From Sphingobium sp. (GTDB taxonomy: Bacteria; Pseudomonadota; Alphaproteobacteria; Sphingomonadales; Sphingomonadaceae), in the NCBI GenBank assembly GCA_017744605.1, contig JAGIAZ010000019.1:1-55474 (forward strand): a DNA stretch of 55,474 nt. Reading direction: 5' to 3'. The translations under genes were made by a program, and so were the position numbers. The notes beneath the pieces are model-generated. The model saw only the letters and a program-made list of their open reading frames with translations. It had not been told where the DNA came from and did not search any database. This document shows, piece by piece, positions 25,255 through 31,801 of the stretch (its first letter is position 1; each line of letters starts with the position of its first letter).

Positions 25255-25353
25255 AAAGCGCGGATTTCGTAGCGTCAGATCGTTAGCATGCAAAGTTTGC
25301 ACGCGCGATTACGCATTTCGCACTTGCGGAAAAACCGTATGTAACGCATACAA

Positions 25354-25418
25354 ATCATGCCTTTCAGGCATCCTCTCCTAAAACTTCCAGGCCGTCCTTC
25401 GGGGCGGCCTTTTTTTTG
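25354..25418 (+). ncRNA. Candidate small RNA with terminator
   Basis: A possible promoter (TTGCGG at 25324-25329 and a weak -10 near 25347) leads into a short hairpin ATGCCTTTCAGGCAT (25357-25371), an unpaired CCTCTCCTAAAACTTCC and then a strong intrinsic terminator. This order (hairpin, single-stranded CU-rich stretch, terminator) is typical of trans-acting sRNAs in Alphaproteobacteria. It follows pgmG by about 100 bases, so it could instead be that gene's trailer. Confidence 0.4.
25389..25417 (+). terminator. Strong rho-independent terminator
   Basis: AGGCCGTCC (25389-25397) pairs with the GGGCGGCCT ending at 25410 (one G-T pair) and is followed by seven T residues. It serves pgmG or the candidate sRNA. 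Confidence 0.9.
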
Positions 25419-25452
25419 GCATTGCGGATTGCGGCGCGCGATCAGTTCCGAT

Positions 25453-25530
25453 CGTCATTGCGAGGGACGAAGTTCCGAAGCAATCCAGTGTGCGACGCCC
25501 CTGGATTGCTTCGCTCCGCTCGCAATGACG
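25453..25530. repeat. Inverted repeat pair, CGTCATTGCGAG family
   Basis: CGTCATTGCGAG at 25453 and on is inverted in the arm ending CTCGCAATGACG at 25530; the inner ends AAGCAATCCAG (25478-25488) and CTGGATTGCTT (25501-25511) pair perfectly. This is a widespread alphaproteobacterial intergenic repeat. Confidence 0.85.
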
Positions 25531-25648
25531 AGCTCATTGTGAGTTGGATCGGACTGCGCCACCCCTCCACCATCGGATGGCCCCCTCCCCAAGACAAGCT
25601 TGGGGAGGATCTGGGCTTCTCTTTTTCGTTGGCGCTGCCAATCTTGCC

Positions 25649-28063
25649 ATGATGCCCACTCTCCTCCCTCCAATCATCGGCGACTGGCTGGCCTCGCGCG
25701 GCTGGAGCCTGCGCGCGCATCAGCGCGGCATGCTGGAGGCGGCGGGGCGCGGGGAGCATGCGTTGCTGGTGGCGCCGACCGGGGCGGGCAAGACGCTGGC
25801 GGGGTTCCTGCCGAGCCTTGCCGACCTGATCGAGCGGCCGAAGGAAGGGCTGCACAGCCTCTACATCTCGCCGCTAAAGGCGCTCGCGGTCGACGTACAG
25901 CGCAACCTGCTGACGCCGATCGCCGAGATGGGTCTCGACATAAGGGTCGAGACACGCACCGGGGATACGCCGTCGGATCGGAAGGCTCGCCAGCGGGTGC
26001 GTCCGCCACAAATGCTGCTGACGACGCCGGAGTCGCTCTCGCTGCTGCTCTCCTATCCGGACGCGGACTATCTGTTCGCCGATCTCGAGACGGTGATCAT
26101 CGACGAGATCCACGCCTTCGCGCCGGACAAGCGCGGCGACCTCCTGGCGCTGTCGCTCTCGCATCTCCAGACGATCCGGCCGACGCTGCGGCGCGTGGGC
26201 CTGTCGGCGACGGTGGCGGAGCCGGACCTCTACCGCGCCTGGCTGGCGCCGGGCGGGCGGGCGGAGGATGTGGCGCTCGTGGAGGGCGAGCCGGGGGCGC
26301 CGCCAGACCTCTCGATCCTGCTGCCGCAGGACAAGGTGCCCTGGTCGGGGCATAGCGGCGTCTATGCGGCCAAGCAGGTGGTCGAGATCATCCGGCAGAA
26401 CAAGATGACCCTCGTCTTCTCGAATACGCGGGGGCTGGCCGAGCTCACCTTCCAGGAATTGTGGGACGAAAATGAGGAGAACCTCCCCATCGGCATCCAC
26501 CATGGCAGCCTGAGCCGCGAGGCGCGGCGCAAGGTGGAGGCGGCGATGGCGGACGGGCGCCTGCGGGGCCTCGTCGCCACCGCGAGCCTCGACCTCGGCA
26601 TCGACTGGGGCGATGTCGACTGCGTGATCCAGATGGGCGCGCCCAAGGGATCGTCGCGGCTTCTGCAGCGGATCGGCCGCGCCAATCACCGGCTGGACGA
26701 GCCGAGCAAGGCGATCCTCATCCCCGGCAACCGCTTCGAATATCTGGAAGCGCAGGCCGCCTATGACGCGGTGATGGCGGGGGAGCGGGACGCGGAGCGG
26801 TTCAGGCCGGGGGCGAACGACGTGCTTGCCCAGCATATCATGGCGCTGGCCTGCGCGGGGCCGATCGACCCCGAGCGGCTGCATGGGGAGGTGATAAGCG
26901 CCTGGCCCTACCGGGCGCTGACGCGCGCGCAGCTGGACGAGCTTTTGCAGTTCGTCTCGACCGGCGGCTATGCGCTGCGGGCTTATGATCGCTTCCAGCG
27001 GCTGGTGCAGGAGCCGGACGGGACCTGGCGGCTCGCGCATCCGCGGCTGGCGCAGCAGCATCGGCTCAACGCCGGCATCATCGTCGACCAGCCCGCGATC
27101 GACATCCGCTTCGCCAATGGCAGGAAGCTGGGAACGGTCGAGGAGGCGTTCGCGGCGACGCTGGCGCCGGGGGACCGCTTCTTCTTCTCGGGAATGTCGC
27201 TGGAGGTGCTGCGCCAGACCGAAGGCGAGCTGGTGGTGCGGGCGAGCACGAAGTCCGCGATGATCCCGAGTTGGGGCGGCACACGCATGGCGATGACCAC
27301 GCATCTCGCAGACAAGGTGCGGCGCTTCATCGCCGATCCGTCGGTGTGGCACCGCTTCCCGGACGATGTGCATGAGTGGCTGGACATGCAGCGCTACCGC
27401 TCGGTGCTGCCGCAGCCTGACGAGCTGCTGGTCGAGACCTTCCCGCACGAGGGGCTGCACTACATGGTCGTGTACAGCTTCGAGGGCTGGAATGCGCACC
27501 AGTCTCTGGGCATGCTGCTGACGCGGCGGATGGAGGAGCGCGGGCTCAAGCCGGTCGGCTTCGTGTCGAACGACTATGCGCTGGCGGTGTATAGCCTGGA
27601 GCCGGTGCGGGATCCGGTGGCGCTCTTCTCGGCGGATATTCTCGATCATGAGTTCGTGGCGTGGGTGGAGGAGAGTTCGCTCTTGAAGCGCGCCTTCCGT
27701 GACGTGGCGGTGATCTCGGGCCTGATCGAACGGCAGCAGCCGGGCGCGCGCAAGACCGGGCGGCAGGTGAGCTTCTCGACCGATCTCATCTACGACGTGC
27801 TGCGCCGCTATGAGCCGGACCATCTGCTGCTCAAGGCGGCGTGGGCGGACGCACGGGCGCGGATGACGGACGTGGGGCGACTGGGCGAATTGCTCGACCG
27901 GGCGGCGGGGACGATCATCCACCAGCCGCTGGATCGCGTGAGCCCGCTGGCGGTGCCGGTGCTGATCATCATCGGGCGCGAGAGCGTGGCGCAGCGCGAG
28001 ACGGAGAATGCGCTGCTGATCGAGGGCGAAGAGCTGGCGCGGATCGCGATGGCGCGGGACTGA
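25649..28063 (+). CDS. Ligase-associated DNA damage response DEXH-box helicase (Lhr-like)
   Basis: 804 aa. Superfamily 2 helicase: motif I APTGAGKTLAG, Ia YISPLKALAVD, II DEIH, III LSATVA, and VI QRIGRANHR. The C-terminal winged-helix and beta-barrel Lhr core follows (YALRAYDRFQRLVQEPDG, EGLHYMVVYSFEGWNAHQSL). In Alphaproteobacteria this form is coinherited with PdeM, a ligase and an exonuclease. Two ATGs at 25649 and 25652 are possible; upstream in-frame sequence is repeat-like and not conserved. pdeM is on the same strand 2.9 kb downstream rather than adjacent. Confidence 0.9.
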   Translation: MMPTLLPPIIGDWLASRGWSLRAHQRGMLEAAGRGEHALLVAPTGAGKTLAGFLPSLADLIERPKEGLHSLYISPLKALAVDVQRNLLTPIAEMGLDIRVETRTGDTPSDRKARQRVRPPQMLLTTPESLSLLLSYPDADYLFADLETVIIDEIHAFAPDKRGDLLALSLSHLQTIRPTLRRVGLSATVAEPDLYRAWLAPGGRAEDVALVEGEPGAPPDLSILLPQDKVPWSGHSGVYAAKQVVEIIRQNKMTLVFSNTRGLAELTFQELWDENEENLPIGIHHGSLSREARRKVEAAMADGRLRGLVATASLDLGIDWGDVDCVIQMGAPKGSSRLLQRIGRANHRLDEPSKAILIPGNRFEYLEAQAAYDAVMAGERDAERFRPGANDVLAQHIMALACAGPIDPERLHGEVISAWPYRALTRAQLDELLQFVSTGGYALRAYDRFQRLVQEPDGTWRLAHPRLAQQHRLNAGIIVDQPAIDIRFANGRKLGTVEEAFAATLAPGDRFFFSGMSLEVLRQTEGELVVRASTKSAMIPSWGGTRMAMTTHLADKVRRFIADPSVWHRFPDDVHEWLDMQRYRSVLPQPDELLVETFPHEGLHYMVVYSFEGWNAHQSLGMLLTRRMEERGLKPVGFVSNDYALAVYSLEPVRDPVALFSADILDHEFVAWVEESSLLKRAFRDVAVISGLIERQQPGARKTGRQVSFSTDLIYDVLRRYEPDHLLLKAAWADARARMTDVGRLGELLDRAAGTIIHQPLDRVSPLAVPVLIIIGRESVAQRETENALLIEGEELARIAMARD

Positions 28064-28181
28064 GGCGCTTTTTAATGACGAATGGAGCCGGCGACAGTTC
28101 CGACATCCCATCTTGCAACGCCGATTGGCGGCGCTCCGCGTCCGTGATATTCTCTGCTTTCAGGGGTGGAGAGGAGCATCT

Positions 28182-29237
28182 ATGCCCATCGTGACGGGAT
28201 CGCATTTCAGGCGGAGCCTGTGGTCTGTACTGGCGGCCGGAGCCCTGTCCGGGCCGGCCGTCGCGATCGGCGTCGCACAGACGGACACGTCGCCGCCGGC
28301 CGCCAATGCCGTTCCGCTGGCCGAGCCTGCGGCGATCATTCCGGAAGAGAGCGTAACCGACGCCACGCCCGACCTCATGCGCCTCAACGCCGACATGTCC
28401 GACCGCATGACCATGCCGGTCGAGATCGGCGCGGCGGGGCCCTATCCCTTCCTCATCGACACCGGATCGCACCGCTCGATCATCTCGAAGGAGCTTGCCG
28501 CGCGCCTCGCGCTGATGGCGCTGCCGCCGGTCGAGATCATCAGCATGGCGGGCCGCGCGACGGTGCCCTCCGTCCATCTCGACCAGCTGAGCTTCGGCAC
28601 GCAGGTGGTGAACGACCTGCCAGCGCTGATCATCGCCCATTCGGACCTGGGCAGCGCGGGCCTGATCGGCCTCGACAGCCTCAGGGACAAGCGCCTGACG
28701 CTCGACTTCCGCAAGCGGCAGATGACGATCGGCAAGAGCTCGCCGTCGGGCCTCGCCAGCCATGACCGCAACACGATCGTGGTGCAGGCGAAGAGCAAGT
28801 TCGGCCAGCTGATCCTCGTCAACTCCAAGCTCGACGGCAAGCGCGTCAACGTCATCCTCGACACCGGTGCGGACATCAGCGTCGGCAACATGGCGCTGTT
28901 CAACAGCCTGAAGCAGCAGAAGCTCGTCATCCCGCCGCGGCCGGTGACGCTGCATGCCGTGACGGGCCAGTCGGTGCAGGCGCAGTTCACGGTGGTGCGC
29001 AGGCTGCAGATCGACTTCGTGAACCTGGAAAACGTGCCGATGGTGTTCCTCGACGCGGCACCCTTCGCGGAGCTGGACCTCGCCGACAAGCCCTCCATGC
29101 TGCTCGGCATGAAGATGCTGCGCATGTTCGAACGGGTGGCGATCGACTTCGGCGCCCGGCATGTCGACTTCCAGCTGCCGCAGGGTTTCAACGACGAGGA
29201 GACGCGCGAAAAGCTAAGGCAGTTCGCCAGCCGCTAA
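28182..29237 (+). CDS. Secreted two-lobed retropepsin-like aspartic protease
   Basis: 351 aa. It starts with a signal-like helix (RSLWSVLAAGALSGPAVAIG). Two aspartyl protease lobes follow, each with a DTG: LIDTGSHRS (93-95) and ILDTGADIS (227-229). Both lobes have the matching LGL/GMKML strand near their ends. Retropepsins are normally homodimers of one lobe; here both half-sites are in one chain, as in pepsin. It is probably periplasmic. The ATG at 28182 follows GGAGAGGAGC. The 3' end overlaps convergent trhO by 24 bases. Confidence 0.85.
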   Translation: MPIVTGSHFRRSLWSVLAAGALSGPAVAIGVAQTDTSPPAANAVPLAEPAAIIPEESVTDATPDLMRLNADMSDRMTMPVEIGAAGPYPFLIDTGSHRSIISKELAARLALMALPPVEIISMAGRATVPSVHLDQLSFGTQVVNDLPALIIAHSDLGSAGLIGLDSLRDKRLTLDFRKRQMTIGKSSPSGLASHDRNTIVVQAKSKFGQLILVNSKLDGKRVNVILDTGADISVGNMALFNSLKQQKLVIPPRPVTLHAVTGQSVQAQFTVVRRLQIDFVNLENVPMVFLDAAPFAELDLADKPSMLLGMKMLRMFERVAIDFGARHVDFQLPQGFNDEETREKLRQFASR

Positions 29238-30035
29238 TCCGGCGCAGTCATGATCTGCAGAGGGCAGCACCGGCTGGCCGCATGTCGCGCACAGGCGCGC
29301 GTCGCCGATCTCCTCTCCATGGGTGAGCGAAACGCGCTCGTCGAACAGGAAGCACTCGCCGCGCCACTTGCTGTCGGCCGCCTCGATTTCGGCGAGATAG
29401 GCGAGGATGCCGCCCTCGAGGTGATAGACCTGATCGAAGCCCTGCGCGCGGGCATAAGCGGTCGACTTCTCGCAGCGTATGCCGCCGGTGCAGAACATCG
29501 CGATCCGGGGCTCGCGGCCCTCAGCGCGCCACTGCGCCGCCTGCGCGTCGAACCAGGCGGGGAAGTCGCCGAAGCTCGCCGTGCGCGGATCGATCGCGCC
29601 GTCGAACGTGCCGATGGCGACCTCATAATCGTTGCGCGTGTCGATGAGGATCGTGCCGGGGTCGGCGATCAGCGCATTCCACGCGGCGGGCGCGACATGG
29701 ACGCCGGCATTGCCCGCAGCATCGACGGGGACGCCCATGGTGACGATCTCGCGCTTCACCTTCACTTTCCAACGGGCGAAGGGAAGCTCGGGCGCATCGT
29801 GGAAGCGTGGGGCGAGCCCCTCGAACCCCGGCTCTGCGCGCAGCAGCGCGAAGAGCGCATCCACGGCTTCGGGGGCGCCGACGATGGTGCCGTTCGCGCC
29901 TTCCTCCGCGACGATGATCGAGCCGCGCAGGCCATTCGCGGCGCCGAACGCGCGCAGGTGCGCGGCGAGGGCCTGGCGGTCGGGGACGGCGGCGAAGCGG
30001 TAGAAGGCGGCGACGCGAATAAGGGCTGCGGTCAT
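29214..30035 (-). CDS. trhO: tRNA uridine(34) hydroxylase, rhodanese family
   Basis: 273 aa. The N-terminal domain (FYRFAAVPDRQALAAHLRAF, SIIVAEEGANGTIVG) and the central rhodanese domain with active-site cysteine C182 and C188 (MFCTGGIRCEKS) are the TrhO (YceA) arrangement. The C-terminus holds a CATCGQPV pair. TrhO makes 5-hydroxyuridine at wobble position 34 using oxygen. It is full length. It is convergent with the retropepsin gene, with a 24-base overlap. Confidence 0.93.
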   Translation of the reverse strand: MTAALIRVAAFYRFAAVPDRQALAAHLRAFGAANGLRGSIIVAEEGANGTIVGAPEAVDALFALLRAEPGFEGLAPRFHDAPELPFARWKVKVKREIVTMGVPVDAAGNAGVHVAPAAWNALIADPGTILIDTRNDYEVAIGTFDGAIDPRTASFGDFPAWFDAQAAQWRAEGREPRIAMFCTGGIRCEKSTAYARAQGFDQVYHLEGGILAYLAEIEAADSKWRGECFLFDERVSLTHGEEIGDARLCATCGQPVLPSADHDCAGLAAGELP

Positions 30036-30076
30036 GCGGGGCGTTTACGCCGTCCGATGCGCAGCTCGCAACCGAA

Positions 30077-30170
30077 TAGCCCCTCCCTTTCAAGGGGGGA
30101 CCTGGGTGTCGCGCAGCGATCTGCAACGTCGCGGCACCACCCCAACCCCTCCCCTGAAGGGGGGCTTATG
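30077..30170. repeat. Two palindromic C-rich hairpins
   Basis: CCCCTCCCTTTCAAGGGGGG (30081-30100) and a second related palindrome CCCCTCCCCTGAAGGGGGGC (30146-30166 region) lie between trhO and the tRNA-like sequence. They form a pair of the same repeat family. No gene is visible here. Confidence 0.65.
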
Positions 30171-30217
30171 TCGCGCGACTTCCGGACTTTGTGATAGAGC
30201 GCTCCGTGCCGGCGTGA

Positions 30218-30296
30218 CGGAATTGGTAGACGTATCGCTACAGCGATCCCGGCAACGGGTGCGAGTTCGATCCCCTGCCGCTGGCATCTCATGGCA
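30218..30296 (+). pseudogene. Degenerate tRNA-Leu-like sequence without an anticodon loop
   Basis: The acceptor arm GCCGGCG pairs with CGCTGGC (one G-T) with discriminator A. The D-arm ACGGAATTGGTAGACGT is nearly that of tRNA-Leu. At the anticodon arm the sequence is ATCGCTACAGCGAT, a perfect stem with only two to four loop bases, so no anticodon can be read. The variable arm is CCCG-GCAA-CGGG. The T arm has a mismatch and an extra C. At 79 nt it is shorter than the usual 85-87 nt. It is likely a decayed or repurposed tRNA-Leu. Confidence 0.6.
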
Positions 30297-30333
30297 TTCG
30301 GAGAGGCTCGCCAATCGAGCGGGCCACTACCCG

Positions 30334-30568
30334 TCACCCCGGGCCTGACCCGGGCCGCAATGGGGAAGCGAGACCCCGGATCACGTCGGCAATTATCCCC
30401 TTCAGACGAGGAATAGCCTGTTCCCCGGCGAAGGCCGGGGCCCAGTCTCGACGCGAAGCGTCGATCCGCGCGCTACCGCGCGCCTTTCCTCGCTTCGGTC
30501 TGGACCCCGGCCTTTGCCGGGGAACGGCTACCTGTTTGAAAGGGATAATTGCCGATCAAATCCGGGGT
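30334..30568. repeat. Nested inverted repeats
   Basis: The outer arms 30373-30402 and 30539-30568 (ATCGGCAATTATCCC-like core) enclose inner arms 30420-30445 and 30500-30525 (GTTCCCCGGCGAAGGCCGGG and its complement). Inside that is GCGCGCTACCGCGCGC (30468-30483). A single CGTCACCCCGGG hairpin precedes it at 30334-30358. One repeat element appears to have inserted inside another. There is no gene across this stretch. Confidence 0.8.
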
Positions 30569-30616
30569 AACGGAGCGGGAAGGACATCAATGTGAGAGGA
30601 CGATTCCCCGGCGGTT

Positions 30617-30772
30617 TCAGCCGGCCGGGGCGGCTTCCCGCGTTTCCCCGCGATATTGCTTGATCAGGCGCTCGGATTTTTCCGTGAGCGCCTTGGCCTG
30701 TTCGATGCTGTCGCGAAGAGCGGCCTGCGTCTCTTCGATGTCGTCGAAAGTCTGATCTGGTCCCTTGTCCAT
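30617..30772 (-). CDS. Small conserved hypothetical protein (51 aa)
   Basis: 51 aa, ATG at 30772, TGA at 30617-30619. The start is MDKGPDQTFDDIEETQAALR and the middle QAKALTEKSERLIKQY. The regular heptad-like spacing of Leu/Ile suggests a single amphipathic helix or coiled coil, ending in a short Ala/Pro tail. It has no membrane segment. A GGGTGGGC site lies just upstream. It is divergent from pdeM with about 160 bases between starts. The function is unknown. Confidence 0.65.
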   Translation of the reverse strand: MDKGPDQTFDDIEETQAALRDSIEQAKALTEKSERLIKQYRGETREAAPAG

Positions 30773-30931
30773 TTGCCCACCCGGCTGTCTCCATCACCGC
30801 CAACGTTTTCCGCAGCTTATCGTTCCTGATAGCGCAACCATAAGTGTGGACAACCGCACGGCCGCGTGATTTTGCGCGGGCCGGCGCACGTCTCTTGCCC
30901 GATGCTCGCCGGCGCGGCATAGCATTTGATC

Positions 30932-31612
30932 ATGACTTGTTCTCCCTTCCGCTTCGGCGGGCAGAGCTGGCGGGCTCTGCCGGAAGGCGCGCTCTACTGG
31001 CATGAGCGGCGCGCGCTGATCGTGGCTGACCTGCACCTGGAGAAGGCGAGCGCCTTTGCGACGCGAGGCCAGATGCTGCCGCCCTATGACAGCCTCGCCA
31101 CGCTGGCGGAGCTGGAGAGCGCGCTGGCACGCTCCGATGCGCGGGAGGTCTGGTGCCTGGGCGACAGTCTGCACGACGACGCCGGCGCGGAGCGGATGAC
31201 CGATGCGGTGGTCGGCCGGCTGGCCGCGCTGACCGGCCGGGTGCGCTGGATGTGGATCACCGGCAATCATGACCCCAACCCCTCCCCGCGCCTCGGCGGC
31301 GAGTGCTGCGAGGAGGCGGAGGTGGACGGCGTCCTGCTGCGCCACGAGGCGGTGACGGACGAGCAGCGCCCCGAACTCTCCGGTCACTTCCACCCCAAAT
31401 GGCGCATGAGCCTGCGCGGCCGCTCGGTCTCGCGCCGCTGTTTCGTGATGGGCGCGCGCAAGCTCATCCTGCCCTCCTTCGGCGCTTTCACCGGCGGGCT
31501 CGACGCATGTGCGCCGCCGATCCGCGGCCTCGTCGGCAGTGCGGCGGAAGCGCTCGTGCCCCTGCCGGACAGGCTGCTGCGCTTCCCACTTCCGGCCCGC
31601 ACGCCCGCCTGA
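30932..31612 (+). CDS. pdeM: Ligase-associated DNA damage response endonuclease PdeM
   Basis: 226 aa. A metallophosphoesterase with D-x-H in IVADLHLEKASAFA, G-D-x-x-H in LGDSLHDD, G-N-H-D in ITGNHDPNP and G-H-x-H in LSGHFHPKWRM. The order and length match PdeM, the phosphodiesterase/nuclease usually next to the Lhr-type helicase, ligase and exonuclease. The ATG at 30932 is used; a TTG 6 bases upstream is possible. Its helicase partner is 2.9 kb upstream on the same strand. Confidence 0.9.
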   Translation: MTCSPFRFGGQSWRALPEGALYWHERRALIVADLHLEKASAFATRGQMLPPYDSLATLAELESALARSDAREVWCLGDSLHDDAGAERMTDAVVGRLAALTGRVRWMWITGNHDPNPSPRLGGECCEEAEVDGVLLRHEAVTDEQRPELSGHFHPKWRMSLRGRSVSRRCFVMGARKLILPSFGAFTGGLDACAPPIRGLVGSAAEALVPLPDRLLRFPLPARTPA

Positions 31613-31740
31613 CGCCCCCAGGGCGGGCGCGTTCAAGAAAAAGCGGCCGCGGCAATGTTATGGCCCCAAACTGTCGCAACAATGCAACGTTTCGACAGGA
31701 AGGCGCAGAAAAACGGAATTTTTACGGGATGGTTCATAGC

Positions 31741-31765
31741 CTATTAGTGTACCTATTAGTTGTAC
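31741..31765. promoter_or_regulatory. Direct repeat in the TonB receptor promoter region
   Basis: CTATTAGTGTAC (31741-31752) and CTATTAGTTGTAC (31753-31765) are tandem near-identical copies, 37 bases upstream of the GTG start. The AT-rich setting suggests an operator or -10/UP region for the receptor gene. Confidence 0.45.
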
Positions 31766-31801
31766 CGCTGAGCGTCCGATAAATAGATAGGGGAGCGTGC
31801 T

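Noticed and set aside
30218..30296. Functional tRNA-Leu
   Set aside because: There is no seven-base anticodon loop and the T arm has a mismatch and an extra base.
30334..30568. Possible CRISPR array
   Set aside because: The repeats are inverted and nested, not regularly spaced direct repeats, and no cas genes are nearby.
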